In this document: positions 8,108-17,096 of the stretch, one piece after another | How positions within the stretch are numbered: position 1 is the first letter of the stretch | Layout of the letters: the number at the start of each line of letters is the position of its first letter | NCBI GenBank assembly: GCA_031549965.1 | Contig: JAVBPB010000157.1 | Location: 1-39,106, forward strand | Source: JAVBPB01 sp031549965 | GTDB lineage: Bacteria; Bacillota; Clostridia; Lachnospirales; Lachnospiraceae | Reading direction: 5' to 3' | Length of the DNA stretch: 39,106 bases | Translations under genes and position numbers: made by a program | The notes under the pieces: generated by a model | Databases searched by the model: none | Seen by the model: only the letters and a program-made list of their open reading frames with translations | Told to the model about the DNA's origin: nothing

Positions 8108-9394
8108 ATGAATAACAATTATAAAAGAGAAACTACATGCGTGCAAGGTGGATGGCAGCCTAAAAACGGTGAACCAAGAGTACTACCAATTATTCAAAGT
8201 ACAACATTCAAATACGAAACCAGTGCTCAAATGGGAAGACTTTTTGATTTAGAAGAATCAGGATATTTTTATTCACGTCTTCAAAATCCTACCCTTGATG
8301 CAGTTGCTGCTAAAATAGCAGCTTTAGAAGGCGGAGTTGCAGCAATGTTAACTTCTTCTGGACAAGCAGCTAATACATATGCTATACTAAACATATGTTC
8401 AGCTGGTGATCATGTTGTAAGTGCATCAACGATTTATGGAGGTACATTTAATTTATTTGGTGTTACATTAAAGAAATTTGGAATTGATTTTACATTTGTA
8501 GATCCAGATGCAAGTGCAGAAGAACTTGAGAAAGCATTTAAGCCTAATACAAAAGCACTATTTGCAGAAACCATAGCAAACCCTGCATTAGTTGTTGCAG
8601 ATATTGAAAAACTTTCGAAAGTAGCCCATAAACAGGGAGTTCCTTTAATTATTGATAATACATTTGCTACACCAATTAATTGCAGACCTTTTGAATGGGG
8701 AGCAGATATAGTAGTACATTCAACAACTAAATATATGGATGGACATGCAACTAATGTTGGAGGATGTATTGTTGACAGCGGAAACTTTGACTGGGATAAA
8801 TACGCTCATAAATTCCCAGGTCTTACAGAGCCAGATCCATCTTATCATGGTTTAGTTTATACAAAAAGCTTTGGAAAAGGTGCATATATTACAAAAGCCA
8901 CAGTTCAGCTAATGCGTGACTTAGGCTCGATACAATCACCTCAAAATGCATTTTTACTAAATATAGGACTTGAAACACTTCACCTTAGAATGGCCCGCCA
9001 CTGTGAAAATGCACAGAAGGTTGCTGAATATTTAGAAGCTAATGAATTAGTGGGATGGGTTAATTACTGTGGACTTAAAAGTAACAAATACTATGAGTTA
9101 GGTAACAAATACCTTCCAAATGGTTCTTGTGGAGTAATATCCTTTGGTTTAAAAGCTGGAAGACAAATTACAGAAAAGTTCATGGATGGATTAAAATTAA
9201 TTTCCATAGTTACCCATGTAGCTGATGCACGTACTTGCGTACTTCATCCTGCAAGTCACACTCATCGTCAGTTAACAGACGAACAATTAGTAGAAGCCGG
9301 TGTTGCACCAGATCTTATAAGATTATCAGTTGGAATTGAGAATGCAGAGGATATTATTGCAGATATAGAAAATGCACTTAACTTAATAAAATAA
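8108..9394 (+). CDS. metY: O-acetylhomoserine sulfhydrylase (MetY)
   Basis: A PLP enzyme of the Cys/Met metabolism family that makes homocysteine from O-acetylhomoserine and sulfide. The 428 residues fit MetY, which is longer than MetB/MetC. The N terminus RETTCVQGGW with YSRLQNPT, the cofactor-holding TSSGQAANTY region, the aspartate in IIDNTFATP, and the PLP lysine K208 in HSTTKYMDGH are all present. The LHPASHTHRQL and RLSVGIENAEDI signatures close the C terminus. GGAGG at 8096-8100 supports the start, 18 bases after dut. No SAM riboswitch or T-box fits in that gap, so it is probably read from the upstream promoter. Confidence 0.93.
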   Translation: MNNNYKRETTCVQGGWQPKNGEPRVLPIIQSTTFKYETSAQMGRLFDLEESGYFYSRLQNPTLDAVAAKIAALEGGVAAMLTSSGQAANTYAILNICSAGDHVVSASTIYGGTFNLFGVTLKKFGIDFTFVDPDASAEELEKAFKPNTKALFAETIANPALVVADIEKLSKVAHKQGVPLIIDNTFATPINCRPFEWGADIVVHSTTKYMDGHATNVGGCIVDSGNFDWDKYAHKFPGLTEPDPSYHGLVYTKSFGKGAYITKATVQLMRDLGSIQSPQNAFLLNIGLETLHLRMARHCENAQKVAEYLEANELVGWVNYCGLKSNKYYELGNKYLPNGSCGVISFGLKAGRQITEKFMDGLKLISIVTHVADARTCVLHPASHTHRQLTDEQLVEAGVAPDLIRLSVGIENAEDIIADIENALNLIK

Positions 9395-9466
9395 AAATAA
9401 TTTAGGATTAATTATCTTATTTCTTCACATAATAAAGTAGAAATAATATTAGAATGGAGAAATAAG

Positions 9467-10177
9467 ATGCCAACAGAAAAAGATGATAAAACTAACAAAG
9501 AAACTGAAAAATTATCTGATGATAAGATTAAAGAATTTGGACAAACAACATTAATAAATAATGAGAAAAAATCTAAAATTCACCTACTTTCCATAATTGG
9601 AGAAATTGAAGGTCATGAGTGTTTGCCTCAGCACAATAAAACAACAAAATATGAGCATATACTACCCCAATTAGCTGCTATTGAAGACAGTGAGGATATT
9701 GACGGACTATTAATACTTATAAACACAGTTGGGGGAGATGTTGAAGCTGGTCTTGCAATTTCAGAAATGGTAGCCTCACTTAGTAAACCTACAGTATCCT
9801 TAGTATTAGGAGGAAGTCATTCCATTGGAGTACCGTTGTCAGTATCAACTGATTACAGCTTTATAGTACCAACGGCAACCATGATTATACATCCTGTAAG
9901 AATGAATGGAACAGTTATTGGAGTAACTCAAACCTACGAATACTTTGAAAGAATTCAAGATAGAATACTGAATTTTATTGTTTCCCACTCAAATATTTCA
10001 AAAGAGAATGTAAAGAAACTTATGTTAGATACAAGCCAGCTTGCCAAAGACGTTGGTTCAATCTTAGTGGGAAAAGAAGCAGTTTCTCATGGGATTATTA
10101 ATGAAGTTGGTGGAATTAAAGAAGCTTTATCAAAGCTATATGAAATGATAGATAATAGAAGAGGGGATGTCTTATAA
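9467..10177 (+). CDS. tepA: ClpP-type serine peptidase TepA (translocation-enhancing protein)
   Basis: A cytosolic ClpP-fold (S14) serine peptidase homologous to Bacillus YmfB/TepA. The oxyanion glycines in INTVGGDVEAGLAI (86-99), the nucleophile S119 in GGSHSIGVP, and a histidine in MIIHPVRMNG about 25 residues later are visible. The N-terminal 30 residues are charged and variable. In Bacillus the family has been implicated in degrading small spore proteins or in secretion; which applies here is not known. The next gene starts at the last base of its stop (TAATG), so translation is coupled. The order tepA-ylzJ-spoIIIE is the same as in Bacillus. Confidence 0.87.
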   Translation: MPTEKDDKTNKETEKLSDDKIKEFGQTTLINNEKKSKIHLLSIIGEIEGHECLPQHNKTTKYEHILPQLAAIEDSEDIDGLLILINTVGGDVEAGLAISEMVASLSKPTVSLVLGGSHSIGVPLSVSTDYSFIVPTATMIIHPVRMNGTVIGVTQTYEYFERIQDRILNFIVSHSNISKENVKKLMLDTSQLAKDVGSILVGKEAVSHGIINEVGGIKEALSKLYEMIDNRRGDVL

Positions 10178-10404
10178 TGTTATATACAGTAACCCCTTTA
10201 GAGCAGGTATATAAAAATGTAGAGCTAAATAATAAGAATAATTCCTTAAAAGAGGTTGTTATTGACAACATACCAATGCAAGTATCAAAACAGGAAGATA
10301 AAACAATTGTTCATAGGGTTTTATCAACCAATTTAGAGGATTATTTAAATTCAAAATATCAGCCCGGAATGGTTGTTGATGAAACACATATTTCCTGCTG
10401 CTAA
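10177..10404 (+). CDS. ylzJ: YlzJ-like protein
   Basis: A 75-residue protein of the YlzJ family, which has no known function. It begins MLYTVTPLEQVY and ends in a short Ile-Ser-Cys-Cys tail. It overlaps the tepA stop by one base and precedes spoIIIE, exactly the Bacillus neighbourhood, and this synteny is the main support for the name. It has no membrane segment or enzyme motif. A strong hairpin follows 8 bases after the stop. Confidence 0.8.
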   Translation: MLYTVTPLEQVYKNVELNNKNNSLKEVVIDNIPMQVSKQEDKTIVHRVLSTNLEDYLNSKYQPGMVVDETHISCC

Positions 10405-10411
10405 ATACTTC

Positions 10412-10459
10412 TTAAAATTTTTGGATGAATATACTAAAGTATTCATCCAAAAATTTTAA
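10412..10459 (+). terminator. Long perfect hairpin after ylzJ
   Basis: A 20-bp perfect stem, left arm 10412-10431 and right arm 10440-10459, with loop TACTAAAG. The stem base is A/T only, so the descending arm supplies T-rich sequence on either strand. It separates tepA-ylzJ from the spoIIIE promoter and probably terminates transcription. Confidence 0.65.
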
Positions 10460-10482
10460 AGAAAAAGCTTTCCATATTTTAC

Positions 10483-10511
10483 TTGCAAAATTAAAATTAG
10501 GTATGTATAAT
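10483..10511 (+). promoter_or_regulatory. Promoter of spoIIIE
   Basis: TTGCAA (10483-10488), 17-base spacer, TATAAT (10506-10511), 44 bases before the GTG start. Confidence 0.75.
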
Positions 10512-10555
10512 AAATCTGTATTAAAAGAGAAATGTTTGTTTAAGGAGGAAAACTT

Positions 10556-13282
10556 GTGGCTGCAAATCAAAAGAAAATAGAATATAAAAACATGTCAAAT
10601 TCAAATAAAAAGAAGCCTTCAACTCAAAATGGGAGCAGCCAAAAATCAACTGCAAATAAAAAAAGAACAGCCAAATCTTTGGAAGTAACAAATAAAGGTT
10701 CAAATTCCGAACTTAAAGATGAAATAGTATTAATTTCAATGATTGTTGTTGCAATACTATTGTTGCTTAGTTATTTTAATCTAAGTGGCAAATTTGGTGA
10801 GGCAGTTAATTCATTTGTATTTGGTACTTTTGGATTCATAGCGTATTTACTGCCATTTTTACTATTTTTTGGCACTGCATTTATTATTTCTAACAAAGAT
10901 AATAAAAGGGCAATTTATAAAATGATTTCAGTTGTAGTATTATCAATAATATTAACCGGATTTATGCAAATGCTTGGTGCAGGGTATAATGTAGAGATGA
11001 GCATTTTGGATTATTATGAGAAATCTTCCCAAAGTAAGAATGGAGGAGGTTTAATTGGAGGATCTATATGTAAGCTTTTTTGTCCTTTATTTGGTGTTGC
11101 AGGTACATATGTAATATTAATTGCATTAATACTAATTATAATACTGTTTATTACTGAAAAAGCTTTATTTGCAAACTTAAGCAAAAAAGGTAATAATATG
11201 TATTTACAGGCAAAGAAAGAAAGACTTGAAAGAAAACAGTATGAAATAGAACATCCACAGGAAAATGTTAAATTAAGCAGAAAAGACAGAAAAGCAGAAA
11301 AGGGAAATGTAAATATAGTTCTAAATAAAAAAACTAATAATAATCATGATATAAGAGAAATAACCGATGAATATACAATTTCCAATGAATCAAATAATAT
11401 GGAAGAAAAAGACTTTTTCATAAAAGATTTTCCAATTCAAAGAATGCAGTCAATTCAGGAAGAAATTGTTGATAACTCATTTATGGATGAAGAACCATTT
11501 GATAATAATTATGAGGAAAATATTCCTTTAGTAAAAGAAAGTATATCAATTATAAAGGAAGAAGAACCAATTAAGAAAAATATAGAAGTTGAAAAACCAA
11601 TAGATGATTATATAAATTCAATACAAGAAAGTAAACCAGTTAAGATTATAAGTAAATCAGGAAAAGTAATTGAAAAAGATGATAACATGCTTGATGTAAA
11701 TACAATGGAAAGAGATAATAAACCAAAGCAAAATACAACTTTTTCGTACACAGAAAAGATTAACAAAAAGGATACACAAGTAAAAGAAGATCCTAATGAT
11801 TTTATTAAAGCCAGATTAAATGCAGAGAAAAAAGAACATGTATTTCCACCTATTGATATGATGAAAAAAGGTGATAATTCAAAAGCTTTGGTATCTGATC
11901 AGGAACTAAAAGCAACAGCATTTAAACTGCAACAAACATTAGAAAGCTTTAATGTAAGAGTTAGTATATCTAATGTAAGCTGTGGCCCTAGTGTAACAAG
12001 ATATGAATTACAGCCCGAACAAGGCGTTAAGGTAAGTAAGATAGTCTCCCTTGCAGATGACATAAAGCTTAATTTGGCAGCGGCAGATGTAAGAATAGAA
12101 GCTCCAATACCAGGTAAATCAGCAGTAGGCATTGAAGTTCCAAACAAAGAAAACAGTGCTGTAATGTTAAGGGATATCATTGAATCGCCTGACTTTAAAA
12201 AGCATCCGTCAGATATTGCCTTTGCAGTTGGTAAAGACATTGGGGGTCAGGCGGTTGTAACTGATATTGCTAAAATGCCTCACTTATTAATAGCCGGTGC
12301 AACAGGTTCAGGTAAATCAGTATGTATTAATACGCTGATAATGAGTATTTTATATAAAGCTAAACCGTCAGATGTAAAATTAATTATGATCGATCCAAAA
12401 GTTGTTGAATTAAGTGTTTATAATGGAATACCTCATCTTATGATACCAGTTGTAACAGATCCTAAAAAAGCATCTGCTGCACTAAACTGGGCAGTAGCTG
12501 AAATGACTGACAGATACAAAAAATTTGCAGATTATAATGTAAGAGATTTAAAAGGATATAATGCAAAAATTGAAGATGAAATTGGTTTGGAAAAACTACC
12601 TCAGATTGTTATTATAGTTGACGAGTTAGCAGACTTAATGATGGTGGCACCAGGTGAAGTTGAAGATGCAATATGTCGTTTAGCCCAAATGGCAAGAGCT
12701 GCCGGACTTCATTTAATAATTGCGACTCAAAGACCATCTGTAAATGTTATTACAGGACTTATTAAAGCAAATGTTCCATCAAGAATAGCCTTTTCAGTAT
12801 CCTCAGGCGTGGATTCTCGTACAATCATTGACATGAACGGTGCTGAGAAACTACTTGGTAAGGGAGATATGTTATTTTTCCCTGCTGGATTACAAAAACC
12901 TGTACGTATACAAGGAGCATTTGTTTCAGATAAAGAAGTTTCTACAGTTGTAGAATTTTTGGCATCCCAAAATAAAGATGCCATTTATCCTGATGATATG
13001 ACTAGTAAGATTACAAATGTGTCAAGCATAGGAGGAGCAGAAGATAGTGGTTCTAACGGAAGAGATGCTTATTTTGCTGATGCAGGTAAATTTATTATTG
13101 AAAAAGATAAGGCATCTATAGGTATGTTACAGCGTGTATACAAAATTGGTTTTAATCGTGCAGCAAGAATAATGGATCAGTTATATGAAGCAGGTGTAGT
13201 AGGTCCTGAGGAAGGTACAAAACCAAGAAAGATACTTATGAGTATAGAAGATTTTGAAAAATATATTGAGGAATATGTTTAA
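10556..13282 (+). CDS. spoIIIE: DNA translocase SpoIIIE/FtsK
   Basis: A membrane-anchored ATP-driven DNA pump that moves chromosomes through the division or sporulation septum. The 908 residues comprise a basic N terminus, about four membrane segments (roughly 60-210), a long low-complexity acidic/basic linker (about 220-430), the alpha/beta motor, and a winged-helix gamma domain at the C terminus (SIGMLQRVYKIGFNRAARIM) that reads orienting DNA sequences. Walker A GATGSGKS is at 581-588; Walker B is IVIIVDELADLM. The start is GTG with AAGGAGG about 9 bases upstream. Neighbouring tepA and ylzJ match the Bacillus spoIIIE locus, favouring SpoIIIE over a purely vegetative FtsK. Confidence 0.92.
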   Translation: MAANQKKIEYKNMSNSNKKKPSTQNGSSQKSTANKKRTAKSLEVTNKGSNSELKDEIVLISMIVVAILLLLSYFNLSGKFGEAVNSFVFGTFGFIAYLLPFLLFFGTAFIISNKDNKRAIYKMISVVVLSIILTGFMQMLGAGYNVEMSILDYYEKSSQSKNGGGLIGGSICKLFCPLFGVAGTYVILIALILIIILFITEKALFANLSKKGNNMYLQAKKERLERKQYEIEHPQENVKLSRKDRKAEKGNVNIVLNKKTNNNHDIREITDEYTISNESNNMEEKDFFIKDFPIQRMQSIQEEIVDNSFMDEEPFDNNYEENIPLVKESISIIKEEEPIKKNIEVEKPIDDYINSIQESKPVKIISKSGKVIEKDDNMLDVNTMERDNKPKQNTTFSYTEKINKKDTQVKEDPNDFIKARLNAEKKEHVFPPIDMMKKGDNSKALVSDQELKATAFKLQQTLESFNVRVSISNVSCGPSVTRYELQPEQGVKVSKIVSLADDIKLNLAAADVRIEAPIPGKSAVGIEVPNKENSAVMLRDIIESPDFKKHPSDIAFAVGKDIGGQAVVTDIAKMPHLLIAGATGSGKSVCINTLIMSILYKAKPSDVKLIMIDPKVVELSVYNGIPHLMIPVVTDPKKASAALNWAVAEMTDRYKKFADYNVRDLKGYNAKIEDEIGLEKLPQIVIIVDELADLMMVAPGEVEDAICRLAQMARAAGLHLIIATQRPSVNVITGLIKANVPSRIAFSVSSGVDSRTIIDMNGAEKLLGKGDMLFFPAGLQKPVRIQGAFVSDKEVSTVVEFLASQNKDAIYPDDMTSKITNVSSIGGAEDSGSNGRDAYFADAGKFIIEKDKASIGMLQRVYKIGFNRAARIMDQLYEAGVVGPEEGTKPRKILMSIEDFEKYIEEYV

Positions 13283-13308
13283 AACTATTTTAATTTAGGA
13301 GGCTAAAG

Positions 13309-14979
13309 ATGAAATCAGATATCCAAATAGCACAGGAAGCAAAAATGATTCACATAAAAGAAGTAGCTAAAAGCCTAAACATTGAAGAAGATGATTTAGA
13401 GTTTTACGGCAAATATAAAGCCAAATTTACAGATGACCTTTGGGAAAAGATTAAAAACAATAAAAACGGAAAATTAGTTTTAGTTACAGCAATTAATCCA
13501 ACCCCTGCCGGTGAAGGTAAAACAACAACAACTGTAGGAATAGGACAGGCATTATTTAAATTAAACAAAAAAGCAGTAATAGCTTTAAGAGAGCCATCCC
13601 TAGGGCCATGTTTTGGAGTTAAAGGAGGTGCTGCCGGAGGAGGATATGCTCAGGTTGTACCGATGGAAGATTTAAATCTACATTTTACAGGTGATTTTCA
13701 TGCTATAACATCTGCTAATAATCTTCTTGCAGCAATGATGGATAATCACATCCAACAGGGAAACTCACTTGGAATTGACACCAGACAAATTGTTTGGAAA
13801 AGAGCAGTCGACATGAATGACCGTGCCCTTAGAAAAATAATTGTAGGACTTGGCGGAAAAACCGAAGGAGTTCCGAGAGAGGATGGTTTTGTAATTACAG
13901 TTGCTTCCGAAATAATGGCAATACTTTGCTTGGCAGATGACATTAACGATCTTAAGGACAGACTTGGAAAGATAATAGTTGCATATGATTTTAATGGAAA
14001 ACCAGTAACTGCAAATGACTTAAATGCTACCGGTGCAATGGCGGCTCTTTTAAAAGATGCTATTAAGCCAAACTTAATTCAAACCTTAGAAAATTCGCCG
14101 GCAATCATTCATGGCGGGCCATTTGCAAACATTGCCCATGGCTGTAACAGTGTAAGAGCTACTAAAATGGCATTAAAGCTTTCTGATTTAGTTATAACAG
14201 AAGCTGGTTTTGGAGCTGATCTTGGAGCACAAAAATTCTTTGACATAAAATGCAGAAAAGCAGGATTAAGCCCTGACGCAGTAGTATTAGTTGCAACAAT
14301 AAGAGCTTTAAAATACAATGGTGGTGTAGAAAAAGCCAATCTAAATTCTGAAAACTTAGAGGCATTAAAAACAGGAATTGTAAACCTTGAAAAGCATATA
14401 GAAAACTTACAAAAATATCAAGTTCCTGTAGTGGTAACTCTTAATAAATTCATAACTGACTCCAAGGCTGAATTAGATTTTGTGAAAGAGTTTTGTGAAA
14501 GCAGGGGTTGTGAGTTTGCTTTATCAGAAGTTTGGGAAAAAGGTGGAGAAGGCGGAATAGAACTGGCAAACAAAATATTAGAAACTTTAGAAAACAAAGA
14601 AAGTAATTTTAAAGTTCTATATCAAGATGAACTTTCTCTAAAGGATAAAATTAAAACAATAGCAACAGAAATCTATGGAGCTGTAGATGTAACCTATTCA
14701 CCTGCTGCTACAAAAGCTATTAAAAGAATAGAAGAATTAGGTTTTAATAATTTACCAATATGCATGGCAAAAAATCAATACTCACTGTCAGATGATGCAA
14801 AGTTATTAGGTAGACCAACTGGATTTACAATAAACATCAGGGAAGTTTATGTATCTGCTGGTGCAGGGTTTGTAGTTGCAATTACTGGTGCAATTATGAC
14901 AATGCCGGGACTTCCTAAAAAGCCTGCGGCTGAAGGGATAGATGTTGATGATAATGGGGTAATTGTGGGGTTATTTTAG
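13309..14979 (+). CDS. fhs: Formate--tetrahydrofolate ligase
   Basis: Makes 10-formyl-tetrahydrofolate from formate, THF and ATP, an entry point of one-carbon metabolism and of the methyl branch of acetyl-CoA synthesis. The 556 residues match the family. The P-loop TPAGEGKT is at 65-72, followed by REPSLGPCFGVKGGAAGGGY, NIAHGCNS and EAGFGADLGAQKFFDIKCR, all hallmark stretches. GGAGG before the ATG and only 26 bases after spoIIIE suggest readthrough. FolD, the next enzyme of the pathway, is encoded in the same window (22362-23207). A large palindromic element begins 17 bases after the stop. Confidence 0.96.
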   Translation: MKSDIQIAQEAKMIHIKEVAKSLNIEEDDLEFYGKYKAKFTDDLWEKIKNNKNGKLVLVTAINPTPAGEGKTTTTVGIGQALFKLNKKAVIALREPSLGPCFGVKGGAAGGGYAQVVPMEDLNLHFTGDFHAITSANNLLAAMMDNHIQQGNSLGIDTRQIVWKRAVDMNDRALRKIIVGLGGKTEGVPREDGFVITVASEIMAILCLADDINDLKDRLGKIIVAYDFNGKPVTANDLNATGAMAALLKDAIKPNLIQTLENSPAIIHGGPFANIAHGCNSVRATKMALKLSDLVITEAGFGADLGAQKFFDIKCRKAGLSPDAVVLVATIRALKYNGGVEKANLNSENLEALKTGIVNLEKHIENLQKYQVPVVVTLNKFITDSKAELDFVKEFCESRGCEFALSEVWEKGGEGGIELANKILETLENKESNFKVLYQDELSLKDKIKTIATEIYGAVDVTYSPAATKAIKRIEELGFNNLPICMAKNQYSLSDDAKLLGRPTGFTINIREVYVSAGAGFVVAITGAIMTMPGLPKKPAAEGIDVDDNGVIVGLF

Positions 14980-14996
14980 TTATAGTTAATCCTGAC

Positions 14997-15173
14997 GCTT
15001 TGCCTTTGTTAGTCTTTCTGCTCCATGATAGGGGGATTTATGCTATAAAAAGACCGACGTTTCAAACATTCCAATGAGCCTATGAAAGAACCATAGTCTC
15101 ATTTCCATGGCACTAACGGTCTTTTTATAGCATAAATCCCCTATCATGAAGTTGTAGGTTTTTGTGGCAAAGC
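14997..15173 (+). repeat. Palindromic element, copy A
   Basis: A 177-base element starting GCTTTGCC and ending GGCAAAGC. The inner arms 15024-15056 and 15117-15148 pair perfectly apart from one extra G; the outer 20 bases of each arm have diverged. The 60-base centre (15057-15116) holds an inner hairpin AATGAGcCTATG (15073-15084)/CATAGtCTCATT (15092-15103) with one C-T mismatch and loop AAAGAAC. ACATTCC (15066-15072) precedes it and TCCATGGC (15104-15111) follows. Its centre is identical base for base to the reverse complement of copy B's. It lies just after fhs and probably also terminates or protects that transcript. Confidence 0.85.
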
Positions 15174-15460
15174 TGATATTCATACAATATAATTACTTTA
15201 AAGAGCATTTATTCAATATGAGATGTCACAAAACTAAAACTTATAATCATTTATAATATCAATTTTTAAATCTAAAAAGGGAAAAATCCCTGTAGCATTT
15301 TTTAGAATTCTTTGCCTCTTAAAAACTACTTTAATAGAACCAATTTGTATATCATACATTCTACTTATCTATGTCTTTTATTACATCTAAATATAAAAAA
15401 AGAAAACCCAAACTAAAAGTAATGAATTTTCTTAAATTATTTATATTTTATGAATACACA
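15174..15460. other. Gene-free spacer between inverted copies A and B
   Basis: AT-rich DNA with no credible reading frame or promoter. CTTTGCCTC at 15310-15318, followed two bases later by AAAAACT, resembles the outer end of copy B and may be the remnant of another element. A small GGGAAAAATCCC inverted repeat lies near 15279-15290. Confidence 0.55.
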
Positions 15461-15634
15461 ACTTTTCCTCAAAAACTTACAACTCTATGATAGGGGATTT
15501 ATACTATAAAAAGACCGTTAGTGCCATGGAAATGAGACTATGGTTCTTTCATAGGCTCATTGGAATGTTTGAAACGTCGGTCTTTTTATAGTATAAATCC
15601 CCTATCATAGAGTTGTAAGTTTTTGAGGCAAAGT
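15461..15634 (-). repeat. Palindromic element, copy B (inverted)
   Basis: A 174-base element in the opposite orientation to copy A. Its 57-base arms (15461-15517 and 15578-15634) are complementary with a single mismatch, in the outer CTTTGCC motif. The 60-base centre (15518-15577) is the exact reverse complement of copy A's centre. Read on the minus strand it begins CACTTTGCCTC 37 bases after the pyrI stop, so it has the same orientation relative to its upstream gene as copies A and D. Confidence 0.87.
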
Positions 15635-15670
15635 GTCCGTTTGTTAAATATTCTTAAGTTTATTTTTCAA

Positions 15671-16114
15671 TTAATTATTAGCAAATTCTTGTTCACAGTA
15701 TATACATCTATATGTTTTTTTAGCCGGATTAGCTAATTTAAATGTATGTGGAAGTTCTTGTTCAATTGAAGTAATACATCTTGGATTTTTACATTTTATA
15801 ATATTTGTAACTTTTTTAGGAAATGTTAGGTTTTTCTTTTGGGTAATTGTACCGTTTGTGATAATGTTAACTGTAATATCGTGATCAATGAAACCTAAAA
15901 TGTCCAAATCAATGTCAAGATTATCTTCAATTTTAATAATATCCTTTTTACCCATCTTATTGCTTTTTGCATTTTTAATTATTGCAACAGTACAATCTGT
16001 CTTGTCAAGTTCTAAATAGTCATATATTTGACTGCTTCGTCCAGCCTTTATATGATCAATTACAATTCCTTGCTTTATACCACTTATATTTAGGCTACCA
16101 TCATTATTTTTCAT
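15671..16114 (-). CDS. pyrI: Aspartate carbamoyltransferase regulatory chain (PyrI)
   Basis: The nucleotide-binding regulatory subunit of aspartate transcarbamoylase. The 147 residues comprise the N-terminal allosteric domain (about 1-100) and a C-terminal zinc domain with four cysteines, C108, C113, C137 and C140, spaced as in the enterobacterial chain. Its ATG overlaps the pyrB stop by 4 bases, so the two chains are coupled in a 1:1 operon. The PyrB chain here is of the class that assembles with PyrI, supporting a holoenzyme under CTP/ATP control. Confidence 0.93.
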   Translation of the reverse strand: MKNNDGSLNISGIKQGIVIDHIKAGRSSQIYDYLELDKTDCTVAIIKNAKSNKMGKKDIIKIEDNLDIDLDILGFIDHDITVNIITNGTITQKKNLTFPKKVTNIIKCKNPRCITSIEQELPHTFKLANPAKKTYRCIYCEQEFANN

Positions 16115-17028
16115 AGTTCTACCTCCAAAAGTTTCATAATAAGTGCCATTCTTGCATAAACGCCGTATTTAACCTGTTTAAAATAGACTGCTCTTTCATC
16201 TGTATCAACTTCTGTTGAAATTTCATTTACACGTGGAAGAGGATGTAAGACTAACATATCCTTATTGGCATAAGTCATTTTTTCTGCATCTAATATATAA
16301 AGATCTTTCATTCTGATATAATCTTCTTCATTAAAGAAACGTTCCTTTTGAACACGTGTCATATATAATAAATCCAGTTCAGGCATAATTTCTTCAAGTT
16401 CATCAACTTCTTTAAACTTAACATTGTTAGCCATAAGAACTTCTTCTCTAATATAGGCAGGAATTTTTAGTTCTTCAGGGGAAATCATAATAAATGAAAT
16501 ATTCTCATATCGAACAAGAGCATTTATTAAAGAATGTACAGTACGCCCAAATTTTAAATCACCACAAAGTCCAATGGTTAAATTATCAAGGCGACCTTTA
16601 AGAGATTTTATTGTAAGTAAATCTGTGATAGTCTGAGATGGATGTTCATGGCCCCCATCACCAGCATTTATGACAGGAATAGTAGAATTAATGGCTGCAA
16701 CAGTAGCAGCACCTTCTTTTGGGTGTCGCATAGCACAAATATCAGCATAACATGAAATGGTTCTAATCGTATCGGCAACACTCTCACCTTTAGCAGCAGA
16801 GCTAGAATCAGCACTGGAAAAACCAAGAATACTGCCTCCTAAACTTAACATGGCAGATTCAAAACTAAGTCTTGTTCTTGTACTTGGTTCATAAAATAAA
16901 GTGGCTAATTTTTTACCCTTACAAACTTCAGAATACTTATTTGGATCATTAATGATATCATTGGCTAAGTTAAGAATATCATCAAGTTCCTTTACAGATA
17001 GATCCAGTGGACTAATTAAATGCTTCAT
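16111..17028 (-). CDS. pyrB: Aspartate carbamoyltransferase catalytic chain (PyrB)
   Basis: Condenses carbamoyl phosphate with aspartate, the committed step of pyrimidine synthesis. Length 305 residues. The carbamoyl phosphate loop FYEPSTRTRLSFE (46-58) with STRTR at 49-53, the S79-K80 pair, RHP (101-103), HEHPSQ (127-132) and the C-terminal HPLPRVNEI are all intact. A GGAGG site precedes the start on the minus strand. I looked for a PyrR-type attenuator or leader terminator between the promoter and the ATG and see none; control is therefore probably at the protein level through PyrI. Confidence 0.95.
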   Translation of the reverse strand: MKHLISPLDLSVKELDDILNLANDIINDPNKYSEVCKGKKLATLFYEPSTRTRLSFESAMLSLGGSILGFSSADSSSAAKGESVADTIRTISCYADICAMRHPKEGAATVAAINSTIPVINAGDGGHEHPSQTITDLLTIKSLKGRLDNLTIGLCGDLKFGRTVHSLINALVRYENISFIMISPEELKIPAYIREEVLMANNVKFKEVDELEEIMPELDLLYMTRVQKERFFNEEDYIRMKDLYILDAEKMTYANKDMLVLHPLPRVNEISTEVDTDERAVYFKQVKYGVYARMALIMKLLEVEL

Positions 17029-17067
17029 ATTGACCTCCTATACATTTTTGAAGTATATTTTCTATAT

Positions 17068-17096
17068 ATTTTAATACAAAAAGGACAAGATTACAA
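17068..17096 (-). promoter_or_regulatory. Candidate pyrBI promoter
   Basis: On the minus strand TTGTAA (plus coordinates 17091-17096), a 17-base spacer and TAAAAT (17068-17073), giving a leader of about 35 bases. Confidence 0.5.

Noticed and set aside
11899..12240. Minus-strand frame of 113 codons inside spoIIIE
   Set aside because: It mirrors the conserved motor-domain coding sequence, has no ribosome site and no recognisable product.
15057..15116. Integron attC-like site in the element centre
   Set aside because: The bulged hairpin is reminiscent, but the RYYYAAC/GTTRRRY core sites are not present at the arms and no integrase is nearby.
14997..15634. CRISPR array or phage attachment sites
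   Set aside because: There are only two copies here, in opposite orientation, each a long palindrome; no regular spacers and no cas or integrase genes.
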